DNA of 64,000 nt from an uncultured Collinsella sp. (GTDB lineage: Bacteria; Actinomycetota; Coriobacteriia; Coriobacteriales; Coriobacteriaceae). Within the stretch, counting starts at the first letter, position 1. The number at the start of each line of letters is the position of its first letter. This document shows positions 24,761 through 33,962 of the stretch, in pieces. Below the pieces are notes generated by a model, which saw nothing but the letters and a program-made list of their open reading frames with translations, was not told the origin of the DNA and did not search any database. A program made the position numbers and the translations under genes. Location of the stretch: positions 1 to 64,000 of the forward strand of contig CABUQV010000007.1 of NCBI GenBank assembly GCA_902493855.1, written 5' to 3'.

Positions 24761-25465
24761 TTACGGCAGGATATGGAAGCCCAAAGCGGCGATATCCTTG
24801 GCAAAGCCGCGCACGGTATCGAGCGAGACCTCGTACGGGTCGCGACCGATGTTCTTGCGCTTGGCCAGGATGCTGTTGGGTACCGTGATAATCTGGCAAC
24901 CGCAGGCCTCGGCCTGATAAATGTTGATAAGCTCGCGCGTGGACGCCCACAGGACCTCACAGTTGGACTTGGCAGCGGCCTTCTTGACCGACTCCGTCAT
25001 AAACGGAATGGGGTCGACGCCGGTGTCGGCGATGCGGCCGGCAAAGAGCGAGATGATGGACGGCGTCTCGGTGTCAACGGCCTCGACCATCTCGTCAACC
25101 TGCTTAGGCGTAAAGATGGTGGTGACGTTGACCTTGATGCCGTCGGCCGAAAGCTTGCGCACCAGCTCGGCGGTGGACTCGCCCTTGGTGGTCACGCACG
25201 GAATCTTGACGTAGACGTTCTCGGCCCAGGTAGCGATCTCGCGCGCCTCGACCTCCATGGTCTCGACGTCGTCGGCAAAGACCTCAAACGAGACGGACAC
25301 ATCGGTGATATGGGCCAGGACCTCCTTGGCAAACGCGCGGTAATCCGTCACGCCGCCCTTCTTCATAAGGGACGGGTTGGTCGTGAAACCCTGAACGTTG
25401 CCGTTCTCGTACATGTCGAGCATGCCCTCGAGGTTTGCACCGTCAGCGAACACCTTGATTGCCAT
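24761..25465 (-). CDS. Transaldolase / fructose-6-phosphate aldolase family protein
   Basis: Class I aldolase of the transaldolase superfamily, 234 aa, acting in pentose or fructose phosphate metabolism. Visible features: VFADGANLEGMLDMY...VQGFTTNPSLMKKGGVTDY (N-terminal barrel strands), the Schiff-base Lys in VYVKIPC, and GIKVNVTTIFTPKQV followed by SLFAGRIADTGVDP. The ATG at 25465 has GAAAGGAATCAGGCAG upstream. The length and the FTTNPSL motif fit the short transaldolase/FSA group, but the true reaction cannot be decided by eye. Confidence 0.88.
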   Translation of the reverse strand: MAIKVFADGANLEGMLDMYENGNVQGFTTNPSLMKKGGVTDYRAFAKEVLAHITDVSVSFEVFADDVETMEVEAREIATWAENVYVKIPCVTTKGESTAELVRKLSADGIKVNVTTIFTPKQVDEMVEAVDTETPSIISLFAGRIADTGVDPIPFMTESVKKAAAKSNCEVLWASTRELINIYQAEACGCQIITVPNSILAKRKNIGRDPYEVSLDTVRGFAKDIAALGFHILP

Positions 25466-25524
25466 CTGCCTGATTCCTTTCGTTAGCATACGGCCGATAA
25501 ACTGCTAAACACTTTACCTACGTT

Positions 25525-25640
25525 TATCAAGGCGTGAACTGCGGTTTTTTATCTTCTCGGCGAACGGTATAAACACCTCAGTGTTTGGATTGATAAATCG
25601 ATTGAGCATGCAAAAGCAAAGAGTCGCAGTTTGAGCAAGC
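25525..25640. repeat. Imperfect inverted repeat between aldolase and HAD genes
   Basis: GAACTGCGGTTTTTTATCTT at the left and AAAGAGTCGCAGTTT at the right can pair (AACTGCG/CGCAGTT). A smaller AAACACCTCAGTGTTT hairpin lies inside. This occupies most of the 193-bp gap; the aldolase promoter must lie in or beside it. Confidence 0.45.
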
Positions 25641-25658
25641 GTCAGAACGCGGGATTCA

Positions 25659-26486
25659 TTAGATGAGGCCAAAATGCTGCATCGCTGTGACGGTGCCGTC
25701 GTGTGCGACATCATCAGTCACGTAGTCGGCGAGCGCCTTGACCTCGGGCATGGCGTTGCCCATGGCCACGGCCGTCTCGACAGCGGCGAGCATACCCAGA
25801 TCGTTGCCGGAATCGCCAAAGCCAAAGGTGCGCGCGTTGCCGGTGCGACCCAGGTATTCCAGCGCTCGCGCCACGCCCACGCCCTTGTCAATGCCCTTGG
25901 GACTCAGCTCGCGATTCTGACCACCGGTGTTGCACAGCTCAAACTCGCGATCGATAAAGCCGTCATCGTTGGCTACGCGAGCCAGGTAGCTCGCGACGAT
26001 GCACACCTTGCCCACGCGCAGACGGCCGTCGACGCGCATTTCCTCGGTGCTGTGCACCACAGAAGTGCCGATCAGAGACGACTGCTCAACACCCGCGGGT
26101 TCCAGGGCAAAAGTAGCCACGTTGGTCTCGAAAAAGGCCTCAATCCCTGCCGCGGCCATACGGCGCGCAAGCTCCTCGATAACGTCCTCGTCAAAGCAGT
26201 CCTCATGCACCACGCGGCCCTCGACCTCGAGCGTCGCTCCCGCCATGGCAACGACACCCGCCGGGTTCAGCGCGCGCAGGCCATCGGCAATCAGCCACAA
26301 GGGACGACCCGTGCAGATAAATGCCTGGTGTCCCGCGTCGCGCAGACGATGAAACGCCTCGACGACCGCCTGCGAGGGGTGAACCGCCGAAAAGTCCTTG
26401 TCGGTCATGTTGTCGGGATCGAACGACGTCAGCGTGCCGTCCACGTCAAAAAAGAGCACGGCGGAATCGGGGCACGCATCAATCAT
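25659..26486 (-). CDS. Cof-type HAD phosphatase
   Basis: Haloacid-dehalogenase phosphatase, 275 aa, with a type IIB cap. Motif I is FFDVDGTLTSFD near residue 13 (nucleophile Asp), motif II is ICTGRP, the conserved Lys lies in SPKGIDKG, and motif IV is FGFGDSGNDLGMLAAV. Such enzymes hydrolyse sugar phosphates or phosphorylated cofactors such as FMN or PLP. The ATG at 26486 follows GAAAGGAACCC. It is divergent from rlmL with only 75 bp between. Confidence 0.93.
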   Translation of the reverse strand: MIDACPDSAVLFFDVDGTLTSFDPDNMTDKDFSAVHPSQAVVEAFHRLRDAGHQAFICTGRPLWLIADGLRALNPAGVVAMAGATLEVEGRVVHEDCFDEDVIEELARRMAAAGIEAFFETNVATFALEPAGVEQSSLIGTSVVHSTEEMRVDGRLRVGKVCIVASYLARVANDDGFIDREFELCNTGGQNRELSPKGIDKGVGVARALEYLGRTGNARTFGFGDSGNDLGMLAAVETAVAMGNAMPEVKALADYVTDDVAHDGTVTAMQHFGLI

Positions 26487-26561
26487 ATGGGTTCCTTTCG
26501 GGGGCGAGAGTAAACGAAGCATCCATCATATAATGGAGCGACGCAACCAGAGAGGTCACCC

Positions 26562-29120
26562 ATGGAATTTTACGCAAGCTGCCCCGAGGGCTTTGAGTCC
26601 GCACTCGCCGATGAGCTTAAACGCCTCGGGCTTTCGCATGTTCGCCGGCTGAAGGGCCGCGCTACATTTGAGGGCGAGCTCGAAGAAGGCTACCGCGCCT
26701 GTCTGTGGTCGCGCCTGGCGAGCCGTGTGTTCGTGGTACTCGGGCGCTTTGAGGCGCAGGATGCCGATGAACTGTACGACAGCGTTTACGACATCGCCTG
26801 GGAGACCATCATCCGCCCCGGCGCCACCATCGCCATCACCGCCCGCGGCGTGACCGAGCAGCTGCGCAACACGCGCTTCTCGGCCCTGCGCGCCAAGGAC
26901 GCGCTGTGCGACCGTCTGGCCGAGACCACGGGCCGTCGCGCCGATGTCGACGCTGCCGATCCCGACGTTCACCTGTTGCTTTCGCTGCGCCAGCGCCGCG
27001 CGAGCATCAGCCTGGACCTTTCGGGCGACCCGCTGTTCAAGCGCCTGCCGCCCGCGGCGACCCGTGCCGGCGAGGGTGCGCACGTGTTGCGCCCCGACTA
27101 CGCCGCCCTGGTGCTGGCGCAGGTCGGCTGGACCGCACTGTGCGAGCGCGAGCTGACGGCCGATGATTACGAGAACGAAGCCCTGCCCACGCTGATCGAT
27201 GCCTCGTGCGCCGGCGGCGGCCTGTTGCTGGAAGCCGTGAACATTCTGACCGACCGCGCCCCGGGCGCCACACGCGAGCGCTGGGGCTTTGAGGGCTGGC
27301 AGCTGCACGACGCCGCCCTGTGGGAGCAGCTGCTTGCCGAGGCGCGCGAGCGCGAAGCGGCAGCGCGCGAGCGCCAGGCGCGCATCGTGGCTGTAGACAT
27401 CGACCCCGCCGCCCGCAAGACCGCCGAGCGCATGGTCAAGTGCGCCGGCTATAAGCGTTTTGTCGACTTTTGCGCTGCCAAGCCAGCCACCATGCTGGAC
27501 CATGCGGGCGCCGTCGCCGGTGCCGCCGTGGTCGCGGATACGACCGAGACCCCGCTTTCGCTCATGCACGACGCCATGACGTTGGTAGGCGAGCTGCGCC
27601 GCGCGCCCGAGCTTGCCGCAGCGCCGGTCGCCGCGCTCACCCGCGACGGATTGCTGGCCCGCGCGCTCCATGCCGAGCCCGCGCGCTCCATCGCCGTCAT
27701 GCCCAATAACGAGGAGGCGGCTATTGAGGTTTGGCCTTCGCTCGACCACGCCGCCGCAGCGTTTGAGGCTGCGACCAGTGCAGATGCCGAGGAGCAGACC
27801 GCAGATGCCCAAGGCGAAGCCGCTGCTTCCGCCATGCCCGAGCCTGCCGCCATGCTCGACCTGGGCGACGGCAAGCCGCTGCCCGTGCTCATTCCCGAGT
27901 CTGAGCAGTTCGCCAACCGCCTGCGCAAGAATGCCCGCCTGCGCCGCAAGTGGGCCAAGCGCGAGGGCGTGAGCTGCTACCGCGTCTACGATGCCGACCT
28001 GCCCGACTACTCCGCCGCCATCGACCTGTACGAGGGCTGCCCGCAGACGCCGGGCCGCTGGCTCGTCATCGCCGAATACGCCGCACCCAAGACCATCGAC
28101 CCCGCGCTTGCCCAGGCCCGCATGCTCGACATCTTGGCCATCGCGCCGCGTATTCTTGATGTTCCGGCCGAGCACGTGCACGCCAAGGCCCGCATGCGTT
28201 CGCGCGGCGGCTCGCAGTACGGCAAACAGGGCGCCGGCAAGGGTGGCTCGGGCGAGCGCGCCAACATCGCGCGCCGTCGTCTGCCGCTCATCGAAGAGGG
28301 CGGCCTTACCTTTGCCGTCAACTTTGACGACTATTTGGATGTGGGTATCTTCTTGGATCACCGCGTCACCCGCAACCTGGTGCGCGAGCACGCCAAACAG
28401 GCACGCCGCTTCCTCAATCTGTTCGCCTATACCGGCACCGCCACCTGCTATGCGGCAGACGGCGGCGTCGAGGAGACCGTGACGGTCGACCTCTCGAACA
28501 CCTACCTAGACTGGGCCGAGCGCAACATGCGCCAGAACGGCTTTGTGGGGCCGCAGCATCACTTTGTGCGCGACGACGTGCTCGCCTGGATTCGCGACCA
28601 GCGCCAGACGCGCAACCGCTGGGACCTAATCTTTGTCGACCCGCCCACGTTTTCGAACTCGTCCAAGATGGGCCGCCGCACCTGGGATGTCCAGCGCGAC
28701 CATGTTGAGCTTTTGGCCGGCGTTTCACGCCTGCTTGCACAGGGCGGCCATGCCATCTTTAGCTGCAACCTGCGCGGTTTCCGCCCCGAAACGCGCAAGC
28801 TCGCGCGCGCGGGCGTCGTGCTGGAGGACATTACGGCGCAGACCATCCCCGAGGATTTCGCACGCAACCAGAAGGTGCACCACTGCTATATCGTGCGCCG
28901 CCTGCCCATCGAGGACGCCATGGCCGAAGTCGGCTTTAGCGCCGAGGAGATTGCCGAGCGCGTCGAGGAGCTGCGCAATCCCGAAGCCCGCAAGCCTCGC
29001 GCGGCAGCGCCCGCGCACGTGCAGGCAGGCGACCGGGGGCCGCGCGGCAACGGCAAACCCTCCCCCGCCGGTAAACCAAAAAAGAAGAAGTTCTACGCCA
29101 GCAAACCCAGAGGCAAATAA
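26562..29120 (+). CDS. rlmL: Bifunctional 23S rRNA methyltransferase RlmKL, N-terminal catalytic motifs altered
   Basis: Fused rRNA methyltransferase, 852 aa. In relatives the N-terminal half makes m2G2445 and the C-terminal half makes m7G2069. A THUMP domain fills the first ~150 residues. The first methyltransferase domain has DASCAGGGLLLEA where relatives have a D-x-x-C-G-S-G-T motif, and no NPPYG motif is present (VVADTTETPLS lies at the expected place). The second domain is intact: NLFAYTGTATCYAA, VDLSNTYLDWAERNM and IFVDPPTFSNS. The linker at about 390-430 is Ala/Glu-rich, and the C-terminal tail is basic. The N-terminal enzyme may therefore be inactive. Confidence 0.92.
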   Translation: MEFYASCPEGFESALADELKRLGLSHVRRLKGRATFEGELEEGYRACLWSRLASRVFVVLGRFEAQDADELYDSVYDIAWETIIRPGATIAITARGVTEQLRNTRFSALRAKDALCDRLAETTGRRADVDAADPDVHLLLSLRQRRASISLDLSGDPLFKRLPPAATRAGEGAHVLRPDYAALVLAQVGWTALCERELTADDYENEALPTLIDASCAGGGLLLEAVNILTDRAPGATRERWGFEGWQLHDAALWEQLLAEAREREAAARERQARIVAVDIDPAARKTAERMVKCAGYKRFVDFCAAKPATMLDHAGAVAGAAVVADTTETPLSLMHDAMTLVGELRRAPELAAAPVAALTRDGLLARALHAEPARSIAVMPNNEEAAIEVWPSLDHAAAAFEAATSADAEEQTADAQGEAAASAMPEPAAMLDLGDGKPLPVLIPESEQFANRLRKNARLRRKWAKREGVSCYRVYDADLPDYSAAIDLYEGCPQTPGRWLVIAEYAAPKTIDPALAQARMLDILAIAPRILDVPAEHVHAKARMRSRGGSQYGKQGAGKGGSGERANIARRRLPLIEEGGLTFAVNFDDYLDVGIFLDHRVTRNLVREHAKQARRFLNLFAYTGTATCYAADGGVEETVTVDLSNTYLDWAERNMRQNGFVGPQHHFVRDDVLAWIRDQRQTRNRWDLIFVDPPTFSNSSKMGRRTWDVQRDHVELLAGVSRLLAQGGHAIFSCNLRGFRPETRKLARAGVVLEDITAQTIPEDFARNQKVHHCYIVRRLPIEDAMAEVGFSAEEIAERVEELRNPEARKPRAAAPAHVQAGDRGPRGNGKPSPAGKPKKKKFYASKPRGK

Positions 29121-29124
29121 ACAA

Positions 29125-29191
29125 AGTTGCGGTGGAATACGGACTGCTTTGCCTGGAATTAGGCAAATTTAGACCGTATTTCACCGCAACT
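29125..29191. repeat. 67-bp palindrome, family D copy 1
   Basis: AGTTGCGGTGGAATACGG (29125-29142) pairs with CCGTATTTCACCGCAACT (29174-29191), with an inner TTTGCCT..AGGCAAA stem. A copy with the same outer 14 bp but a different inner stem is at 43371-43434. It lies between convergent rlmL and kdpE-like genes and may end both transcripts. Confidence 0.7.
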
Positions 29192-29215
29192 CATATTGGG
29201 ATGGCGGACGCCGTC

Positions 29216-29929
29216 CTACCCTTGGGTGACCAATCGGTAACCGATGCCTACGTGGGTTTGAATATAGCGCGGATGCGCGGGGTCGGACTCAATCTTCTTA
29301 CGCAACGTGCCCATAAAGACACGCAGGCTCGCCAGGTCGCTCTTAGTTGCCGTGCCCCAAATCTCGTGCAAAATAAACTGGTGTGTCAGCACCTTGTCGG
29401 CGTTATGCGCCAGCAGGCACAGGAGCTTATACTCGATCGGCGTCAGATGCAGTTCCTCGCCATCCATCGTGGCGATGCCGGCATCAAAATCGATATGCAG
29501 CTCACCGGTATCGAACGAGCCCTCGGAGGCAACACCGCCCGTTTGCGCATACGAAAGGCGCCTGAGCGTCGTGCGAATGCGCGCGAGCAGCTCCTCGACC
29601 GAAAACGGCTTGGTCAGGTAGTCGTCGGCGCCGGCATCGAGCGCGCGAATCTTGTCCGCGTCCTCGCTGCGCGCCGAGACCACGATGATCGGCATGCCCG
29701 ACCATGCGCGCACCGACTCCACTACCTTGACGCCGTCCATATCGGGCAGGCCCAAATCGAGCAGCACAATGCTCGGCGCTTGCGATGAGGCGGCGGCGAT
29801 AGCGGCATGGGCGGTCTCCACGGCCATATGACGCAAGCCGTGCGCCTCGAGCGCGGCAACGATAAGATTGCGAACGGCGGGGTCGTCTTCAACGACCAAG
29901 ATGAGCGGTTTTACGGCAGAGTTCGGCAC
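29216..29929 (-). CDS. KdpE-like response regulator
   Basis: OmpR-type response regulator, 237 aa. The receiver has acidic residues ILVVEDDP, phospho-acceptor Asp in LLDLGLPDMDG, Thr/Ser in VVSARSE and Lys in LTKPFS. The C-terminal winged helix is typical of KdpE (LTPIEYKLLCLLAHNADKVLTHQFILHEIWG and YIQTHVGIGYRL). The start is GTG 29929, which overlaps the kinase stop region and has AGGAG 7 nt upstream. It is translated with the sensor kinase. The neighbouring target is Kup rather than a KdpFABC pump. Confidence 0.92.
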   Translation of the reverse strand: MPNSAVKPLILVVEDDPAVRNLIVAALEAHGLRHMAVETAHAAIAAASSQAPSIVLLDLGLPDMDGVKVVESVRAWSGMPIIVVSARSEDADKIRALDAGADDYLTKPFSVEELLARIRTTLRRLSYAQTGGVASEGSFDTGELHIDFDAGIATMDGEELHLTPIEYKLLCLLAHNADKVLTHQFILHEIWGTATKSDLASLRVFMGTLRKKIESDPAHPRYIQTHVGIGYRLVTQG

Positions 29930-29933
29930 GACG

Positions 29934-31559
29934 CTACTCCTTATCAAACGAAACATCGGCGACGGGAAGCTCAATCGTAAAGACCGAGCCGTGCGGGTCC
30001 GCCGCGGCAACCTCTATGCTACCGCCATGCGCCAGCGCAATGGACCGGCAGAGCGAAAGCCCCAGGCCCACACTACGGTGGCTGTCGGCCAGGCCATGGT
30101 TGGCGGTATAGAACGACTCAAAGATGCGCTCGCGATCCTCGGGTGCGATGCCCGGACCATCATCGGCCACCGAGCACGCCACGCGTCCATCGTCGACGCT
30201 AATCGAAATCACGATATGCGAGCCTGCGGGTGTATAGGTGATAGCGTTATTCACCAGATTGACCACCAGCTGCACCATCAGGCGCGCATCGACGTTGACG
30301 AGCGCCGGCTCATCGCACGCCACCACCTTAAGGTCGTGCTCGCGCACGGCAGGGTTCACGTGGCGCAGCGCCTCCTCGACGATATCGTCCATGAGCTCGA
30401 GTGTGGTCGACAGGCGCATACCGCCACCCTCGAGCTTGGTGATGGCGAGCAGGTTCTCGACGGTGGCGTTGAGCCATTGCGCATCCGAGCGAATGGACAG
30501 GAGCAGGCCGCGGCGCGTCTGGGCATCGAGCACGGCGGTGCCGGTCGAGCCCTGGTCGAGCAGGACATCAGCATTGCCCGAAATACTGGTGAGCGGCGTA
30601 CGCAGATCGTGCGAGATGGAGCGCAGCAGGTTGGCGCGCAGCTGTTCGTTTTTGGCAAGCACCGCCGCCTCCTCGCGGGCCTCCATGGCGCGGGCGCGAT
30701 CGAGTGCCAGCTCGCCTTCGCTCACGATGGCATCGGCAAGTGTTCGCTCCTCGTGCGTCAGCACGTCGGGCTCGGCAACGATAGACAGCACGCCCACCAC
30801 CGAGGCGGGGTCGCCCGAGCGCGCGAAGCCGTCGCCTGTGCGAACCGTCAGGTAGATGCCATAAAACGCCGAGCCGCCAAACGTGGCGTCGAGCGGCGTT
30901 CCCACATAGGCGGACGCCGAGAGCCGCGGCGGCATCTGCGGCGCCAGTTCGTGCACCGGTGCGGCATCGCCCACGGCCGTGTATGTCGCACGCGGCAGCA
31001 GGTCATCGCCCTCGGCATCGGCGCTGTACCACACGACCGGACAGCCCGAAAGACGCGCCAGCTGCGTTGCCATGGCGTGAACGATCTGCTGCTCGTCGGC
31101 GCACCGCTGCAGCATGCGGTTGGTCTCGAGCACCATATGCGTGCGGCGGTCGCTGGCGGCAGCCTGTGCCAAGGCGCGCCGCAGGGCCAACGCAATCGAG
31201 CTCGACACAAGCGAGACCACGAACATGATGAAGAACATGCCGGGATAGCCGCGGTCGATAAGCGACAGCGAGTAGCGCGGGTCGACAAACAAGAAGTTGT
31301 AGAGCGCCACGGCGGCAGCCGAGCTCAGCAAGCAATACAGGCGACTCCAGGTAAAGAATGCGCACAGCTGAACGGCGAACACATAGACGATCATGATGCT
31401 CGGCGCGAGACCCGGATGGTCGAGCAGCGCGCCCACAATCGTCGCCGCGACCAGCAGCCCCACCGATACGCAGGCGTCATACAGAGGAGTGCGGCGCGTC
31501 AGCGTTGTGCGCCGCCACCAAAAGCTATCGGCAATATCGCCGTCCGTACGGACGTCCAT
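29934..31559 (-). CDS. KdpD-like sensor histidine kinase lacking the N-terminal KdpD domain
   Basis: Membrane sensor kinase, 541 aa. Four hydrophobic segments (about 28-120, with VDPRYSLSLIDRGYPGMFFIMF between them) match the DUF4118 membrane region of KdpD. A GAF-like region follows, then the H-box SISHDLRTPLTSI with the phospho-His, the N-box VVNLVNNAITYT and the G-boxes DDGPGIAPEDRERIFE and GLGLSLCRSIA. Full-length KdpD has an additional ~370-residue N-terminal domain with Walker and USP parts, which is absent here. It is likely a potassium or turgor sensor controlling nearby kup; this is inference from position. Confidence 0.9.
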   Translation of the reverse strand: MDVRTDGDIADSFWWRRTTLTRRTPLYDACVSVGLLVAATIVGALLDHPGLAPSIMIVYVFAVQLCAFFTWSRLYCLLSSAAAVALYNFLFVDPRYSLSLIDRGYPGMFFIMFVVSLVSSSIALALRRALAQAAASDRRTHMVLETNRMLQRCADEQQIVHAMATQLARLSGCPVVWYSADAEGDDLLPRATYTAVGDAAPVHELAPQMPPRLSASAYVGTPLDATFGGSAFYGIYLTVRTGDGFARSGDPASVVGVLSIVAEPDVLTHEERTLADAIVSEGELALDRARAMEAREEAAVLAKNEQLRANLLRSISHDLRTPLTSISGNADVLLDQGSTGTAVLDAQTRRGLLLSIRSDAQWLNATVENLLAITKLEGGGMRLSTTLELMDDIVEEALRHVNPAVREHDLKVVACDEPALVNVDARLMVQLVVNLVNNAITYTPAGSHIVISISVDDGRVACSVADDGPGIAPEDRERIFESFYTANHGLADSHRSVGLGLSLCRSIALAHGGSIEVAAADPHGSVFTIELPVADVSFDKE

Positions 31560-31587
31560 CAGTGCCCCGCCCCTCTCTCAAAAACAA

Positions 31588-31636
31588 AAACCACCACAAA
31601 GGGACAGGCACCTTTGTGGTGGTTTCCCTTGTGGTG
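31588..31636. repeat. Hairpin repeat, family B copy (ACCACCAC stem)
   Basis: AAACCACCACAAAG and CTTTGTGGTGGTTT pair around a GGACAGGCAC core. A further CTTGTGGTGGTTC follows and could form an alternative stem. It lies between the 64-aa membrane protein gene and the sensor kinase gene. Confidence 0.65.
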
Positions 31637-31670
31637 GTTCCAAGTGTATAGCCTTTGCAACCGGCGGTCA

Positions 31671-31865
31671 CTAGACAAACAGCACGTGCGCGAGCAGCGC
31701 GCAAACGCACGCCGCGACAAGCACCGTCACCACGATCGAGATCACGCGGTCGGCCATATCCATGTTGGCACGATTCGTAAAGAACCGATCTTCGGCGGCA
31801 TCGACGCGCGCCTCACGCACCAGCTCGGTCGCAAAATCGCAACCGTCAAGCACCTTTGCATCCAT
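31671..31865 (-). CDS. Small single-helix membrane protein in the potassium cluster
   Basis: A 64-aa protein not assigned to a family. The N-terminal ~38 residues are charged (DGCDFATELVREARVDAAEDRFF), and the C-terminal ~22 residues form one membrane helix (VISIVVTVLVAACVCALLAHVLFV). The ATG at 31865 is strongly supported by GGGAGGAAACC. It lies between kup and the KdpD-like kinase gene, all on the minus strand, so it could be a regulatory subunit or membrane peptide of Kup. That role is inference from position. Confidence 0.7.
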   Translation of the reverse strand: MDAKVLDGCDFATELVREARVDAAEDRFFTNRANMDMADRVISIVVTVLVAACVCALLAHVLFV

Positions 31866-31934
31866 GGTTTCCTCCCAGGACTCAATCACTGTCATTGCAA
31901 GCCTGCCCGTTCGCAGCCAAACCTCAAGCGTCGA

Positions 31935-33962
31935 CTACGGGCGCTCGTTGGGAGCCAGGCGCTGCATCTTGTTCACGGCCTTGAACTTGGTGAACAGCGG
32001 CACGTACTCAAAGCTCACGTTGGAGTTCTCCAGGCCGTACCAGCGTGCAGGCGTGCCGGCGGCGCGACGAATGATGTACTTGAGCGTGATGGCCGTACGC
32101 TCGCTCGGCTCCACATCGCTTTCGGGCGCCAGAAGCTTACGGATCAGGACGAACTTGAACGTACCGATGTTACCCGGATCCTTGTAGACCGAGTAGTCAT
32201 GCGTCTGCGGCGGCAGCTCGCCGGTGGCAGCCAGGTCCTGAACGACCTGACGCAGATAGGCATTAACGCGCTGGTTGATCTTGTAGCCCAGGTACAGATG
32301 CACGCGGAACACGTAGTCGGTGCCGAACGTCTCGACCGAATAGGCAAAAGTGTGCGGTTCGTCCATGGTCTCGACATTCACAAACCACCAGGCGCGAGCG
32401 CGCTTGGGATGCTTGTCCAGAATCGAGTAGACGATGTCGCGGTCGATGTAGTCGGTATGGGTGTCCTTGGTCAGGTACACGATGTTGTCGCTCAGGCGCT
32501 CGTAGCGATCGTCATCGCGCAGGCGCTTGAGCTGCGGCAGGTAGCTGCGCAGCGGCAGCAGCGTAAACTGGCGCTGCTCGACAGCCGTGCCATTGTACCA
32601 GCACACCATAATGCCCATGATGAGTGCAGCCATGAGGATGGTGAAATAGCCGCCGTGGAAGAACTTGGTGAGCGAGCTCACGAAGAAGAAGCCTTCGAGC
32701 AAAAGGAAGAAGGCCGCGAAGATCCACGGCGCGACCTTGAGCTTGCGCTCCTCGTGCAGGTAGAAGAAGAGCAGCAGCGTGGTGCACATCATGGTCAGCG
32801 TAATGGCAAGGCCGTAGGCGGCTTCCATATGCGCCGAGTTCTGGAACAGCAGCACCACGATGACGCAGCCCACGAGCATGACGTTGTTGACCATGGGGAT
32901 GTAGAGCTGGCCTTTGGTCTCGGCAGGGTAGAAGACCTGCATGTGCGGCATGAGGTCCAGACGGCTGGCCTCGGACACCAGCGAAAACGCGCCGGTAATG
33001 AGCGCCTGCGAGGCAATGATGGCCGCGACGGTGGAAAGGCCGACGGCAAACGGGCGCAGGCCCGGGGCGAGCATCTGGTAGAACGGGTTGAGGTCGGCAA
33101 TGCCCATGAGCTCGGGGTTGGCAGCGTTGTTCATAAGCCAAGCGCCCTGGCCCATATAGGAAAGCAGCAGGCAGCACTTAACGAACGGCCAGGTAGCGTA
33201 GATGTTGCCGCGGCCGACGTGGCCCATGTCGGAGTAGAGCGCCTCGGCACCGGTGGTGGCGAGGAAGCAGCTGCCCAGAATCATGATGCCCGCGTGGTTG
33301 TTGGGGCTCAGCAAAAAGGCGATGCCGCGCACCGGGTTGAGGCACAGCAGCACGGCGGGGTGCTGGAAGACAAAGAACAGACCCGTGCCGCCCAGGAACA
33401 GGAACCACAGCGTCATGATGGGGCCAAAGGCGTGACCGATCTTGGCCGTACCGATGCGCTGTACCAAGAAGAGCACGATGATGATGGCGAGCGTAATGGC
33501 GACGACGCGGCCTTGGTCATCGCCCAGCACGGCATGGACCGCCGGGATGGTGCGCAGGCCCTCGATGGCCGTGGTAACGGTAACGGCCGGCGTGAGGATG
33601 CCGTCGGCGAGCAGCGCGGCGCCACCTAGCATGGCGGGGATGATAAGCCACTTGCCACAGCGCTTGACCAGACTGTACAGGGCAAAGATACCGCCCTCGC
33701 CATGGTTATCGGCGCGCAGCGAGATGAGCACATACTTGATGGTGGTCAGCAACGTGACCGTCCACACGACAAGGGAGAGCGCGCCGAGCACGAACTCCTC
33801 CGTGACGCTTCCGATGCCGCCGTTGCCGGCAACGAGCGCCTTGGTTACATACATAGGGCTGGTGCCGATATCGCCGTACACCACGCCCAGCGTGACGAGC
33901 ATCGCCGAGATGCTCACAGGAATCGCAGCGTGCGAAGCTGCCTCCTTGGCCTTTTGTTCCAT
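31935..33962 (-). CDS. kup: Potassium uptake permease Kup
   Basis: Proton-coupled potassium importer of the KUP/HAK/KT family, 675 aa. The N-terminal signature LVTLGVVYGDIGTSPMYVTKAL is clear, as is GGIFALYSLVKRCGKW in the first loops. Twelve hydrophobic segments run to about residue 470. A cytoplasmic C-terminal domain of ~200 residues follows, beginning near SDNIVYLTKDTHTDYIDRDIVYSIL. The ATG at 33962 follows GGGAGGAAACC. With the downstream small protein and KdpDE-like system it forms a potassium module. Confidence 0.95.
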   Translation of the reverse strand: MEQKAKEAASHAAIPVSISAMLVTLGVVYGDIGTSPMYVTKALVAGNGGIGSVTEEFVLGALSLVVWTVTLLTTIKYVLISLRADNHGEGGIFALYSLVKRCGKWLIIPAMLGGAALLADGILTPAVTVTTAIEGLRTIPAVHAVLGDDQGRVVAITLAIIIVLFLVQRIGTAKIGHAFGPIMTLWFLFLGGTGLFFVFQHPAVLLCLNPVRGIAFLLSPNNHAGIMILGSCFLATTGAEALYSDMGHVGRGNIYATWPFVKCCLLLSYMGQGAWLMNNAANPELMGIADLNPFYQMLAPGLRPFAVGLSTVAAIIASQALITGAFSLVSEASRLDLMPHMQVFYPAETKGQLYIPMVNNVMLVGCVIVVLLFQNSAHMEAAYGLAITLTMMCTTLLLFFYLHEERKLKVAPWIFAAFFLLLEGFFFVSSLTKFFHGGYFTILMAALIMGIMVCWYNGTAVEQRQFTLLPLRSYLPQLKRLRDDDRYERLSDNIVYLTKDTHTDYIDRDIVYSILDKHPKRARAWWFVNVETMDEPHTFAYSVETFGTDYVFRVHLYLGYKINQRVNAYLRQVVQDLAATGELPPQTHDYSVYKDPGNIGTFKFVLIRKLLAPESDVEPSERTAITLKYIIRRAAGTPARWYGLENSNVSFEYVPLFTKFKAVNKMQRLAPNERP

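Noticed and set aside
29868..33629. A 1253-residue open frame on the plus strand
   Set aside because: It is antisense to the KdpD-like and kup genes. Its composition (very rich in His, Arg, Gln and Gly) is that of a shadow frame, while the minus strand encodes clear families.
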